Of a DNA stretch of 64,000 nucleotides, positions 1-8,680 are shown piece after piece. The DNA is taken from positions 1 to 64,000 of the forward strand of contig CAZZEX010000014.1 in the NCBI GenBank assembly GCA_964653285.1, read 5' to 3'. The translations under genes were made by a program, and so were the position numbers. This DNA comes from CAZZEX01 sp964653285. Lineage in GTDB: Bacteria > Chloroflexota > Anaerolineae > B4-G1. Every line of letters starts with the position of its first letter. Position 1 is the stretch's first letter. The notes below the pieces were generated by a model. The model did not search any database and was not told the origin of the DNA. It saw only the letters and a list, made by a program, of their open reading frames with translations.

Positions 1-110
1 CTGCGAAAATCTGCGTGAATCTGCGTCCGATCTCGGGTTCGGCAGGGGGTCTGGGTAGTTACCGCTAATCTTACTTCATTCGCGTCCATTCGCGTTATTC
101 GTGGATATTA
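1..110. repeat. Short imperfect direct repeats at the window edge
   Basis: Two sets of roughly 9-10 nt near-direct repeats are visible. One is built on AATCTGCGTG (about 8-30) and the other on ATTCGCGTCC / ATTCGCGTT / ATTCGTGG (about 78-109). The second set supplies the last codons of the open frame downstream of ygfK. They resemble the other short tandem repeats scattered through this window. Confidence 0.5.
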
Positions 111-300
111 GCCCCATCAAGCAGACGATGATCGGCTCCAGCGTCGGCGGCTCCTCGGTGACTCTGACCAGCCACTCGTCGGCGTAGAGATTGACCACTA
201 TCTCGGCCAGGCCCGGATCGGTGATACCCAGCCACAACTGGCGGCCCAGTGCCTTGCGGGCTCGTTCGGTGAGGGGGAAGCGGAAGAGGGCATCGTGAGG
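76..300 (-). pseudogene. Start-less open frame directly after ygfK (possible gene remnant)
   Basis: Immediately after the TGA of ygfK the same reading frame stays open for about 74 codons to a TGA at 78-76. The translation begins PHDALFRFPLTERARKALG and has a protein-like composition. There is no ATG until close to the end and no ribosome-binding site, so it cannot be an independent intact gene. Its last dozen codons lie in a short-repeat tract. I do not recognise the family. It is most likely the 3' remnant of a gene whose 5' part was lost when ygfK came to lie here. Read-through of the ygfK stop is a less likely alternative. Confidence 0.3.
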
Positions 301-3300
301 TCACTCCCTACGGACGACGGGCAGGAAAGAAAGGGAACTGGTAACCCCCTCGAGGATCACAGCCATTTCCGTCGCTTTGACCAAGGAAAACATTCCCTCG
401 AACTCCTCTTTCAACTCCATGGTCTTGATTTGAAAAGCGGGGGAGAGGCTTACCCTCAACAGTTCGTTTTCGAAGTCCATCCCGCCAGTGTCGCCTCCCA
501 TAGACAGTCGCGATTCTTTCCCGCCTTCCCGCCTCCTGATGGCCCACCCCCGCTCGCCTCTCTCAATGTAGAAGGCGTTGTCGTCTTCCTGCTCAAAATC
601 GCTTTCTTGCAAGAAGAGCCTGGGCCTGTCCAGGTAGGGTTTGCCGTCGTGCACGCAGAAGGTCGCGCAGTTGCCGCACTCGTTGCAGAAGTCATCCACG
701 TGGAGTATCTGCCTGGCCTGTTCGATTCTGAAGACCTCTTCTCCAGTCACCGTCAGTTTGCCCTGCTGGCAGGAGACCTGGAGCAGCGTCAGGCTTACAG
801 GCGAGGTAGTGTAGGCATAGTTAGCCCGGTTGGGACACACCTCCACACACTTGTCGCAGCAGGTGGAGCACTGCATACACCTGGCCGCCTCACTCAGCGC
901 TGCCTCCTCCGTCAGGGTCGCCTCCACCAGGTCAAAGCCCCCGCGCTGCTCAAGCGGGAGCATTTCCGCCTTGTTTTGAAGCGCTTGTCTGGCTCGAACT
1001 CGTTTCAACTGCACGATCTCTTCTTCAGAGAGCACAGGAAGTTGGACGGCCGGCCGGTCGAGGCTTACGCCCAACTGCCGGCAAATCGCCTCGGCGGCTC
1101 GTCTGCCGTCGGCGCACGCCTCGATGATGGTGGCGGGTCCCCGGACCGCATCTCCCCCCGCGTAGACCCGCTCCTCCCCCGCAAGCCCGGTCCGGGGATC
1201 GGCGACGATGGTGCTGTTCTGGCGCAGAGAGACGGTACTTCCGTCGAGAAAAGAAACGTCTGGGGTCTGGCCGATGGCGACGATGATGGAGTCTGCCTCG
1301 ATCTGAAATTCGCTGCCTGCGACGGGAACCGGCCTCCTCCTCCCGTCTGCGCCTGCCTCTCCCAACTCGTTCCGCATGCACTCCAGGGCTGCAACCCCGC
1401 CCCCATCCTCATCCTCTCTCAAGATGATCCTGATAGGAGAGACCAACTCTTGCAAAAGAGCGCCCTCTGCCAGGGCATCCTCAATCTCCTCCTCGCCGGC
1501 CGGCATCTCCTTCCGGGTCCGGCGATAGACGATGGTCACACGCCCCCCCCTCAGTTCCCCCCCATCTTGGGGGGGGAGAGTGCCGCTGGTGAGTCGCCTA
1601 GCCGTTCTGGCCGCGTCCATGGCCGAGTTCCCCCCGCCGATCACCAGGACCTTGCTACCCAGCCCGACCCTTTCGCCTCGCCGCACCCGCCCGAGAAAAT
1701 CGAGGGCATGGATAACGCCTTCACCATCCTCACCCTCGATGCCCAGACGAGCATCCTGCTGAGCGCCCGTTCCGATGTAGACGGCATCAAATCCCTCTCC
1801 CAGAAGCCCCTTCGGAGGAGATGTGATGGGATGAGAGAGTTCGATCTTTACGCCCAACTCCTTGATCCGGTCAATGTCCTCCTGGACGATAGCCTCCGGC
1901 AGTCTGAAGGCAGGGGCCAGGGCCAGCATTCCGCCGGCCCTGTCTTTGGCCTCGTAAATGGTTACCTCGACGCCGTTCAGGGCCAAGAAATAAGCCGCGG
2001 CCAGCCCTGAGGGCCCGCTGCCGATCACTGCCACCGCCCCCACCCCCAGCCCCTCCCCCAACTTTAGGGGAGGGGAGCTTCTTTGGGACACGCTTCCCTT
2101 TTCGGCAGCGAACCGCTTCAGCGCCCGGATGGCGACCGGCTCGTCGTAGTTGTTGCGGGTACAGCGGGTCTGGCACAGGTGGGTGCAGACGTAGCCGGTC
2201 ACACCGGGAAGGGGATTGCGGGAGAGAATGACCTCCAGCGCCCGGTCGTACTCCCCCTGGGAGATCAGCCAGACGTACTCCGGCACGTCCTGGCGAACCG
2301 CACACTGCTCCGTGCAGGGAGCAGCGACGCAGTCGAAGAGTCCCAGACCTGATTCGACCTTGGGGAGGCCGTAGGGATGATAACTCTTTTTGTATCGTGG
2401 GTCCTCCAGGGCCTGGGCAGCCTCTCGTTCCAGATGGGCCAGTTTATCTTGGGCGAGTTCCTCCAGACTCGTAACCCCCAGGTCTCGCATATCCCGTTCC
2501 AGGTTCTCCAGGTATTGAAGGAACCTGGAGTAGCCGCCCGGTTTCAGGAGGTCCGAGACTGCGGTGACGGGCCGGGCCCCGGCGGCCAGGATGGACGTCA
2601 AATTGAGGGCATCGGCTCCGGCAGAGAAAGAGACGTTCAGTCCCCCGTCGAACTCCTGGGAGAGCCTGTGGAAGAGGTTGATGGTGATCGGATAGAGGGC
2701 CCGCCCCGACATGTACATTTCGTCGCCGGGAAGGATGCCCTTGTGGTTGGCCATAGCCAGGGTATTGCTCAGTTTAACCCCAAAGGTCAGGCCCCGCCCT
2801 GCGGCAACCTTTTTCAGAGTCTTGATCAATTCCACCGCCCGGTCGTACTGCAGGTCATGATCGAACACAGCATCAGGGATATGAATCTCCCTGAAACCAA
2901 GATGGTCGTGGAGAATGCGCATCACCGTCTCTTGGCCCAGCAGGGTGGGGTTCAGTTTGACCGTGGTGTGCAGTCCCCTCTCCTCCAACAGATACCTGCC
3001 GATCCGTTCGATCTCGTCCGGGGGGCAGCCATGCATGGTCGAAAGGGTGACGTTGTCGGTAATCCTGGACGGGATCTCGATGTCAGCGAACTGGGGGAAG
3101 TTCTTTCTCAGGAGCGCCTGGATGTCGGCGATCTCCTCGGACGCATCCTCCAGCCGGTACATGAAACGGGTCATGGGCGGGCTCTGAATGCCCTCCAAGT
3201 TGTAGCCGACGCTCATGTTGAAAACCGTTCCGAAGGGAACGTCGCCTGCGAGGCCCAGGAGTCTGCGGAGAACGCAGATCAACGCCCAGGCCTTGACATA

Positions 3301-3672
3301 CTCGCTGGCGGACTGATCCAGATTGAGTTCCTGGGACCATTCGACGTTATACCCCTCGTCCTCTATGTCAATGCAGGGCCTGGGGATCTCCAGTTCGTCC
3401 ATGATCTGGACGGTTTTCAGTTCGATGAACCGGCCTCCAGAGAGCCACGCGCAGATGATGTTCTGAGTCAACTGGGTATGGGGCCCCGCCCCCGGTCCAA
3501 TGGGGGTGGCCAGGTAATGCCCAAAGAGATCGTCGGTGGCGTAGGGGCTGTCCTTTTTGGGGCTATAAAACAGAGAGCGATGTACCCCAAAGATAGACTG
3601 GTTCTCCTCAAGTTCTTTCAGAATCCAGTTGAGAAGGACTTCAAAGGGCTGAACTTTCATTGTGTCAGACAT
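301..3672 (-). CDS. ygfK: YgfK-type iron-sulfur flavoprotein (putative selenate reductase subunit; purine catabolism)
   Basis: Large NAD(P)H-linked iron-sulfur flavoprotein of the YgfK family, about 1123 aa. The N-terminal ~430 residues are the dihydroorotate-dehydrogenase-like barrel. A GltD-like module follows: a Cys cluster near residue 446 (CVAAPCTEQC), a second at YVCTHLCQTRCTR, an FAD site GSGPSG near 549 and an NADPH site GGGNSAMDAA near 676. Two C-terminal ferredoxin clusters lie near 932 (CMQCSTCCDKCVEVCP) and 995 (CNECGNCATFC). The ATG at 3672 is preceded by GGGGGA; an upstream in-frame ATG adds only repeat-derived residues. Family members occur in anaerobic purine (2,8-dioxopurine) clusters with SsnA and HyuA. 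Purine genes flank it here, so a redox role in purine breakdown is inferred. Two C/G-rich elements are inserted in frame, near residues 529-545 and 696-710. Confidence 0.9.
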   Translation of the reverse strand: MSDTMKVQPFEVLLNWILKELEENQSIFGVHRSLFYSPKKDSPYATDDLFGHYLATPIGPGAGPHTQLTQNIICAWLSGGRFIELKTVQIMDELEIPRPCIDIEDEGYNVEWSQELNLDQSASEYVKAWALICVLRRLLGLAGDVPFGTVFNMSVGYNLEGIQSPPMTRFMYRLEDASEEIADIQALLRKNFPQFADIEIPSRITDNVTLSTMHGCPPDEIERIGRYLLEERGLHTTVKLNPTLLGQETVMRILHDHLGFREIHIPDAVFDHDLQYDRAVELIKTLKKVAAGRGLTFGVKLSNTLAMANHKGILPGDEMYMSGRALYPITINLFHRLSQEFDGGLNVSFSAGADALNLTSILAAGARPVTAVSDLLKPGGYSRFLQYLENLERDMRDLGVTSLEELAQDKLAHLEREAAQALEDPRYKKSYHPYGLPKVESGLGLFDCVAAPCTEQCAVRQDVPEYVWLISQGEYDRALEVILSRNPLPGVTGYVCTHLCQTRCTRNNYDEPVAIRALKRFAAEKGSVSQRSSPPLKLGEGLGVGAVAVIGSGPSGLAAAYFLALNGVEVTIYEAKDRAGGMLALAPAFRLPEAIVQEDIDRIKELGVKIELSHPITSPPKGLLGEGFDAVYIGTGAQQDARLGIEGEDGEGVIHALDFLGRVRRGERVGLGSKVLVIGGGNSAMDAARTARRLTSGTLPPQDGGELRGGRVTIVYRRTRKEMPAGEEEIEDALAEGALLQELVSPIRIILREDEDGGGVAALECMRNELGEAGADGRRRPVPVAGSEFQIEADSIIVAIGQTPDVSFLDGSTVSLRQNSTIVADPRTGLAGEERVYAGGDAVRGPATIIEACADGRRAAEAICRQLGVSLDRPAVQLPVLSEEEIVQLKRVRARQALQNKAEMLPLEQRGGFDLVEATLTEEAALSEAARCMQCSTCCDKCVEVCPNRANYAYTTSPVSLTLLQVSCQQGKLTVTGEEVFRIEQARQILHVDDFCNECGNCATFCVHDGKPYLDRPRLFLQESDFEQEDDNAFYIERGERGWAIRRREGGKESRLSMGGDTGGMDFENELLRVSLSPAFQIKTMELKEEFEGMFSLVKATEMAVILEGVTSSLSFLPVVRRE
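1542..1584. repeat. In-frame C-run/G-run palindromic element inside ygfK
   Basis: A run of eight C, a short spacer, seven C, then ATCTT and eight G. Read on the minus strand it encodes SGTLPPQDGGELRGG, placed between the NADPH-binding helix (MDAARTARRL) and the next conserved strand (VTIVYRRTRKEMP). It is in frame and stop-free. It belongs to the same family as the arrays at 10880 and 21620. Confidence 0.75.
2035..2086. repeat. In-frame C/G-rich palindromic element inside ygfK
   Basis: A CCCCCAGCCCCTCCCCCAAC core is followed by TTTAGGGGAGGGGAG. On the minus strand it encodes roughly QRSSPPLKLGEGLGVG, just before the FAD-binding strand VAVIGSGPSG. It separates the GltD-like iron-sulfur domain from the FAD domain and keeps the frame. 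Confidence 0.7.
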
Positions 3673-3685
3673 GCTTCCCCCTTTC

Positions 3686-3742
3686 CCGTATCGCGTGTTG
3701 CATGTTCCGTGTCTCCTCACGCAGCACGCAACACGTTTCACG
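3686..3742. repeat. Heptad-like repeats (GTGTTGC family) upstream of ygfK
   Basis: The gap between ygfK and the upstream gene holds inverted and direct copies of CGTGTTGC / GCAACACG and CGTTTCACG. The same GTGTTGC heptad recurs at 6806-6836 and 49314-49336. Confidence 0.55.
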
Positions 3743-3750
3743 TCTCACAT

Positions 3751-4656
3751 TCACAGTCCCATCACATCCAAAATCAACACCACCTGCCCCTCGCCCATAA
3801 TCGTCACCCTAGCCAGGCCGGGTGTGCCCTGCAGCGCGGCGGGCAACGGCTTGACCACGATTTCCTCGTGCCCCAGCACCTCGTCCACGCACAGACCGAC
3901 GGGCTGACCGTCGCGCCGCACGACCAGTGCGTGACGCGGCTGTGACGTGCCGTCAGGGGTGCCCAGCAGTTCGCTCAGCCGGAGCAGGGGCAGCACCCCC
4001 CCCACCCCCCCCTGGGAGGGGGGGAGCACGCCCCCCAGCCCCCCCTGCGAGGAGGGGAGTCTCTCCCCCAGGCGGGTCATTTTTTCGGCTGCCTGATGGA
4101 TGATATCGAAAAGCTCAACCTGATCGGGTGTCAGCGGTCCGGCCTCACCATCGCGCAACATTCGGGCCGCGATCAGAATGCTGCCGGCAGGGCCGCGCAG
4201 GTCGTGCGTGACCATTGAGTAGAAATCGGCCTTGACTTCCTGAAGCCGCCTCTGGGCGACGAGACCAGCACGATGCTCGGGTGCCTGCTTGAGGGTATAG
4301 AAGAATTCAGTGAGATCGCTACCCACGGCGATGTCTCGCTTCTCAATGTAGGCATCCGCGCCATGTTACACGGCGGCAATGGCCGACTTTGCTCCGCCGA
4401 CGCCGGTAAGTATGACTACAGCGATTTCCTCGTCCGCCTGGCGGATGCGCTTGAGTACATCAATGCCGTTCATGTCGGGCAGAATCAGGTCGAGCAGGAT
4501 GAGATCATATCCCCCATCGCCGGAGCACATCTCCAGCCCTTCCTGACCAGTGCCCGCGACGTCCACACCCGCGCACTGCGGAGTGAGAATGGTTCGCAGG
4601 TAGCTGCGGATGGCGGCAGAGTCATCTACAGCGAGAATACGTTTGTCCTTGATCAC
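3751..4656 (-). pseudogene. Receiver / HisKA / CheW-like fusion interrupted by an in-frame TAA
   Basis: A CheY-like receiver (ILAVDDSAAIRSYL; phospho-acceptor in LILLDLILPDMNG; TG motif in VVILTG) begins at a GTG (4656) with GAGGAGG five bases upstream. It reaches AKSAIAAV and then meets TAA at 4368-4366. Past that stop the same frame continues as HGADAYIEKRD, which is the expected end of the receiver, so the TAA looks like a CAA-to-TAA change. Downstream come a linker helix, a HisKA box (MVTHDLRGPAGSILIAARML) and then, instead of an HATPase domain, C/G-rich elements. The last part is a CheA/CheW-like C-terminus ending GEGQVVLILDVMGL. The kinase ATP-binding domain is missing, and the ends appear joined across the repeats. 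The receiver might still be made alone as a truncated protein of about 96 aa. Confidence 0.75.
3988..4072. repeat. Tandem C-run/G-run elements at a kinase/CheW junction
   Basis: Two or three units of the C/G-rich element lie in tandem and encode SSQGGLGGVLPPSQGGVGGV on the minus strand. They sit exactly where an HATPase_c domain would be expected, between the HisKA helix (AAEKMTRLGERL) and the CheW-like segment (PLLRLSELLG). Confidence 0.7.
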
Positions 4657-4734
4657 GGTTGCCTCCTCTAACACAAACGGTCAACTCGGATTCGTGGGGC
4701 AGGCTCAGACCCCCGACGTTTATACGTTTGCGCA

Positions 4735-5715
4735 CTACTCCTGCACAAATGGTTTTCCCAGACCACCCGACGGCCGCCCGCGGATGGCCCGATCCAGCCT
4801 ACGGGCCAGACGAGTGGGGAGGAGGGCCAGCAACCGATCCACTCCCTCGCTGCTCACCAACAGCAGGGTGAAGATCATCAGCGCGAACGGGGCGGAGGAG
4901 AAAATCTGGGTGGGGACAGCAGCGAAGGCCGGATTCCGCTGCAGGATACTGCCCAGCGCCTTGAGCAGGCCGAAAAGGTAGGAACCCGCCGCCACGCGCC
5001 AGGGACTCCATCCGCCGAAGATGACGATGGCCAGAGCGATCCAGCCGATGCCGAAGGTGTGGCGATGGCTCCAGCCCAGTTTGATGCTCAGAGAATAGGA
5101 TGCCCCGGCCAGTCCCACCAGCGCGCCCCCGATCACGGTATAGATATACCGAAGACGGTTGACGTTCACCCCCCGGGCGAAGGCCGACTCCGGCCGCTCG
5201 CCCACACCCTGCAGTTTCAGTCCCGGCTGAGTCTCGTAGACCCACCACCAGGTGGCCACGATAGAAAGCAGGCTCAGGTAGACGACCAGGTTGTGGTCGA
5301 AGAAGATCGGGCCTAAGATGGGGATGTCGGAGAGGTAGGGGATGGGCGCGTGGGGTACCGAGGGGCCAGGCTTGCGGACGAAGGGGTTGCCCAGGAAGTC
5401 AGCCAGTTCCAGGCACAGCATCGTCAGCACGAAGCCGACGGTCACCTGCTCCTGGCGCAGGGTGATGCTGGCGAAGGCGATGATCAGGGCGACCAGCGCC
5501 CCCACTGCCATCGCCGCCAGCAGCCCCAGCGCCACGCTGCCGGTGGTGAACGTGACGGCGAAGCCGGTCATCGCCGAGAGGGCGATGGAGCCATCAAGCG
5601 AGAGATTGATAACGCCGCTCTTCTCCGAGACGGTCTCGCCGATGGAGGCCAGGACTACTGGCGTGGAGGCGGCCACGATGGAGGAGAGAGTCTGGACCAG
5701 AAAGTCGGTATCCAT
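4735..5715 (-). CDS. Nucleoside/BMP-family ABC transporter permease (second)
   Basis: Inner-membrane permease of the BPD_transp_2 family, 326 aa, with about eight to ten hydrophobic segments (FLVQTLSSIVAASTPVVLAS, ITLRQEQVTVGFVLTMLCLE and others). The motif SGVINLSLDGSIALSA near the N-terminus matches the permeases that accompany BMP-type purine-nucleoside binding proteins (YufQ/NupQ type). The ATG at 5715 overlaps the stop of the upstream permease gene (TGATG), indicating translational coupling. A longer open frame upstream is an artefact of the overlap. With the preceding permease it should form the heterodimeric channel. Confidence 0.9.
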   Translation of the reverse strand: MDTDFLVQTLSSIVAASTPVVLASIGETVSEKSGVINLSLDGSIALSAMTGFAVTFTTGSVALGLLAAMAVGALVALIIAFASITLRQEQVTVGFVLTMLCLELADFLGNPFVRKPGPSVPHAPIPYLSDIPILGPIFFDHNLVVYLSLLSIVATWWWVYETQPGLKLQGVGERPESAFARGVNVNRLRYIYTVIGGALVGLAGASYSLSIKLGWSHRHTFGIGWIALAIVIFGGWSPWRVAAGSYLFGLLKALGSILQRNPAFAAVPTQIFSSAPFALMIFTLLLVSSEGVDRLLALLPTRLARRLDRAIRGRPSGGLGKPFVQE

Positions 5716-6800
5716 CAGGCTATCTCCTCCTCCGAGGCCGGCGCGAGACCGGCCCCTACGTCCTGCCGGGCGCGCCGTCGGGCCAGGAGCGCACGCCAGC
5801 CGGTCACCAGCATCACCGCCAACACTACCGAACCCTCCAGCACACCGCCCAGGGAGGAGTCCAGGTGCATGTTCAACTCCAGCCGGGGGCTCCCCACCCC
5901 TATGGCGGCGAAGAAGAGGGCAATGAGAGGCACCCACTGGGGCCGGTAGCCGGCCAGGAGGGCGACCAGGAGGGAGAGGTAGCCCTGCCCGCCGGAGATC
6001 TCCGGGATCATGCGCCCATATCTTGCGGAGCAGCGGATGGCGCCGGCCAGGCCGGCCAGCGCACCACAGGCGGCGAAGGCGGTCAGTATGCGCGGAGTGG
6101 ACGGCACCCCCAGCATAAAGGCGGAGCGGAAGTTCTTCCCCATCGCCTTCAGTTCCAGCCCCCAGCGCGTCCCTCGCAACAGAAAATAGGCCACCACGAC
6201 CGCCGCCAGGGCCAGGATCACTGCCAGCGGCGCGACGCGCAAATGACCCAGGCGGGGCATCCAGGCCGGGTCAGGGAACGGATCGGTGCCGCTCATCGTC
6301 GCCCCGTCCGCCGGTTTCCAGGGGTTGAAGATAAGCCAGATCGCCAACCCCTGCGCCACGTAGTTCAGGCCCAGCCCGCCGAAGATCTCGTGCACCTTGC
6401 CGTACACTTTCAGGAGCCCCGCCAGCGCTCCCCAGAGCGCCCCGCCCAGCACCCCGGCCAGGAGCATCAGCGTCAGCACCGGCACCTGCGGCCAGAGGAC
6501 GTTGCGCGCCACCCAGGTGGCAAAGACCGCGCCCAGGATAATCTGCCCCTCCACGCCGACGTTCCACTGGCCAGCGGTGAAGGTGATGCTCATCCCGATG
6601 CCGCAGAGGATGAGCGGCACACAGGCAGCGACGGCGTCGGAGATCTTCTCCGGGCTCTCAAACGCGCCGGACAGGATGTTACGATACGCCTCCCCCGGGG
6701 GCGCGCCAGCGGCGACCAGGATCAGCGTGGTGAACAGGAACGCCAGGAGAATTGGCGCCAGGTTCAGGAGGACGTTTATCAACCTTGAGGTGATCTTCAT
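5715..6800 (-). CDS. Nucleoside/BMP-family ABC transporter permease (first)
   Basis: Inner-membrane permease of 361 aa, BPD_transp_2 family (YufP/NupP type). It has a hydrophobic N-terminal segment (LLNLAPILLAFLFTTLILV) and the conserved GMSITFTAGQWNVGVEGQII loop. The start at 6800 lies two bases after the ATPase stop. Its upstream sequence is made of ACGCAAC heptad repeats with no recognisable Shine-Dalgarno, so it probably depends on coupling to the ATPase. The last residues (LAPASEEEIA) overlap the start of the next permease. Confidence 0.9.
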   Translation of the reverse strand: MKITSRLINVLLNLAPILLAFLFTTLILVAAGAPPGEAYRNILSGAFESPEKISDAVAACVPLILCGIGMSITFTAGQWNVGVEGQIILGAVFATWVARNVLWPQVPVLTLMLLAGVLGGALWGALAGLLKVYGKVHEIFGGLGLNYVAQGLAIWLIFNPWKPADGATMSGTDPFPDPAWMPRLGHLRVAPLAVILALAAVVVAYFLLRGTRWGLELKAMGKNFRSAFMLGVPSTPRILTAFAACGALAGLAGAIRCSARYGRMIPEISGGQGYLSLLVALLAGYRPQWVPLIALFFAAIGVGSPRLELNMHLDSSLGGVLEGSVVLAVMLVTGWRALLARRRARQDVGAGLAPASEEEIA

Positions 6801-6801
6801 A

Positions 6802-8298
6802 TTACGTGCTGCGTGTTGCGTGTTGCGTGTTGCGTACTTCCTTTCCCGCGATCAGATACCCCAATTGCTCCACCGTCGTATCGCGGGCCGGGAGCGATGC
6901 CGACACCCGGCCACCGAAGAAGACAACGATACGATCAGACCGCTCCAGCAGTTCATCCAGGTCGGCGGAGATGAAAACGATGGCCGTCCCTCCCTCCCGC
7001 CGGGCCAGCAACTGCTGCCAGACCCAGCGGGCCGATTCGACGTCCAGCCCACGGGTCGGATGTTCCATCAACAACAGCCGTAGTCCGGGCGGAAGCAGGG
7101 CCAGGAGGGCGCGCTGCTGGTTGCCGCCGGAGAGGGCCTCCACCAGGCTCTCCGGCTGGCCGACGACGTTGAAGTGACGGATGCGCTCGGCGGCCCGCTC
7201 CTGGGCGGCCGTCCAGTCAATGAAGAATGGGCCGTTGCGCTCGGCCAGGGCGAAGTGCTCGGTGAGGGTGAGGCCACCCACCAGTCCCTCCTCCAGCCGG
7301 CCGGCTGGGCTATAGGCGACGCCAGCCTCCAGAAAACGCCGGTAGGAAGCACCTGTCAGGTCCCGCCCATCCAGCATGATGCGGCCTGAGGTTACCCGTT
7401 CCAGCCCCGCGCAGGCGCGCAGGAACAATCGCTGTCCGCTCCCCTCCAGCCCAGCCAGTCCCACGACCTCGCCGGCACGCACCGGGAGGCTCACGTTCCT
7501 CACGGTGAGGCGATAGGAGGGAATAGTCACTCCCTCCAGTTGCAGGATCACCGGCCCCAGGTCAACCGGGGCACGATGGGCTGGCGGGAGGCTGCGCCCG
7601 AACATCATCTCCACCAGCCGGTCCACCGGGCAGGGCACCTCGGCCTCGCCAGTGACCTTGCCCCGCCGTAGAACCATCACCCGGTGGCAGAGTTGGTCCA
7701 CCTCCTCCAGTTTGTGGGAGACGAAGACCACCGAGCGGTCTTCTTCCTCGGCCAGGCGGCGGAGGGTGGCGAAGAGTTGCACCTTCTGGGGAGCGGAGAT
7801 GCCAGTGGTGGGCTCGTCCAGGATGATGACCTGCGCGCCCAGGGCCAGGAGGCGCAAAATCTCCAGTTGCTGCCGCTCGCCGATGGTCAGGCTGGTTACC
7901 TCGGCGTCGGGGTCCAGGTCAAACTGGAAATGGGCACCCAACTCCCGCAGCATCGCCCGCCCGCGCCGCCGGTTCGGGAGCATGCGGCGGTCGAAGGCCA
8001 GCAGGAAGTTATCCAGCACCCGCATCTGAGGGAAGTCCAGGGGATCCTGGTGCAGCATGCCGATCCCCCGCTGAATGGCCTGGTCGGGGGAGGCGAAAAA
8101 GACCGGCTGGCCATCCACCCTGATAGCCCCACCGTCAGGGGCCTGGTAGCCAGAGAGGCATTTCATCAGGGTCGTCTTGCCGGCCCCGTTCTCTCCTAGC
8201 AGGCCGTGGATGGTGCCGGGCTCCAGCGTCAGGGAGACGCCGTCGTTGGCGCGGACGGGGCCGAAGTATTTGCGGATGTCAACAAGTTCAACGCGCAT
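6802..8298 (-). CDS. BMP-family ABC transporter ATP-binding protein (two ABC domains)
   Basis: Tandem-ABC ATPase of about 498 aa that energises nucleoside uptake. The N-terminal domain has Walker A GLLGENGAGKTTLMK, Q-loop region QRGIGMLHQD, signature LTIGERQQLEIL and Walker B VIILDEPTTG. The C-terminal domain has a degenerate Walker A (GLAGLEGSGQRLFL) and signature LSGGNQQRALLA, as usual for sugar/nucleoside two-domain ATPases (RbsA/NupO type). The start is the ATG of MRVELVDIRKYFG at 8298. The last residues (VRNTQHATRST) are translated from GTGTTGC heptad repeats, so the natural C-terminus has been replaced or extended. Confidence 0.92.
   Translation of the reverse strand: MRVELVDIRKYFGPVRANDGVSLTLEPGTIHGLLGENGAGKTTLMKCLSGYQAPDGGAIRVDGQPVFFASPDQAIQRGIGMLHQDPLDFPQMRVLDNFLLAFDRRMLPNRRRGRAMLRELGAHFQFDLDPDAEVTSLTIGERQQLEILRLLALGAQVIILDEPTTGISAPQKVQLFATLRRLAEEEDRSVVFVSHKLEEVDQLCHRVMVLRRGKVTGEAEVPCPVDRLVEMMFGRSLPPAHRAPVDLGPVILQLEGVTIPSYRLTVRNVSLPVRAGEVVGLAGLEGSGQRLFLRACAGLERVTSGRIMLDGRDLTGASYRRFLEAGVAYSPAGRLEEGLVGGLTLTEHFALAERNGPFFIDWTAAQERAAERIRHFNVVGQPESLVEALSGGNQQRALLALLPPGLRLLLMEHPTRGLDVESARWVWQQLLARREGGTAIVFISADLDELLERSDRIVVFFGGRVSASLPARDTTVEQLGYLIAGKEVRNTQHATRST
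6806..6836. repeat. GTGTTGC heptad tandem repeat
   Basis: About four copies of the 7-nt unit GTGTTGC (the first is GTGCTGC) overlap the 3' end of the transporter ATPase gene and the region before the first permease. In the ATPase frame they encode its C-terminal NTQHAT residues. Confidence 0.75.
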
Positions 8299-8370
8299 AC
8301 AACGTGCTGCCTTGGCAAGTGTTCCCCTACTACCTACCCTGTCGCCTGACAAATCTTCAACTGAGCCAAG

Positions 8371-8592
8371 TCAATGATTGCTCCAACTTGTATGAGAAAA
8401 TCTGTCCCTATCGCGTTCCGGTGACTGGTGGTGAAGCTGAATGTAGCCTTTCATCGCTGCTGACGAATCAGGAAAGGTACTCACAACCGCAAGTTGCTCC
8501 AAGATGCGTTTACCCGATTCGGAGTAGGCTTTAATCGCTTCAACCAGAAGCCATTGATGAGGGTAACGATTACGAATCTCTTCCCATCGCAC
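8371..8592 (-). CDS. Small conserved hypothetical protein
   Basis: A 73-aa soluble protein beginning MRWEEIRNRYPHQWLLVEA, with a later MKGYIQLHHQSPER segment. The text resembles short orphan proteins of Chloroflexota and cyanobacteria that are often found beside retropepsin-like or toxin-like genes; the family name is not known to me. It lies alone between the transporter ATPase and the binding-protein gene on the same strand. The C-terminus (DRDRFSHTSWSNH) looks out of register with the expected family end, so a late frameshift is possible. Confidence 0.55.
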   Translation of the reverse strand: MRWEEIRNRYPHQWLLVEAIKAYSESGKRILEQLAVVSTFPDSSAAMKGYIQLHHQSPERDRDRFSHTSWSNH

Positions 8593-8680
8593 CTTTCAGG
8601 CTCCTTACCTCACTCGAAATGCACAAGGTTGGTGTCTGGAGGTGCCAGGCACCTGGGAGGCGCCTGGCACCTGTTTCTGC

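Noticed and set aside
301..303. TGA at the end of ygfK as a selenocysteine codon
   Set aside because: No Cys-like context, no hairpin resembling a bacterial SECIS directly after it, and known YgfK proteins end near this point.
295..2010. Long plus-strand open frame (571 codons) opposite ygfK, and a similar one at 2377-3945
   Set aside because: Their translations lack any recognisable domain and lie opposite a fully motif-supported ygfK; high GC makes long antisense frames common.
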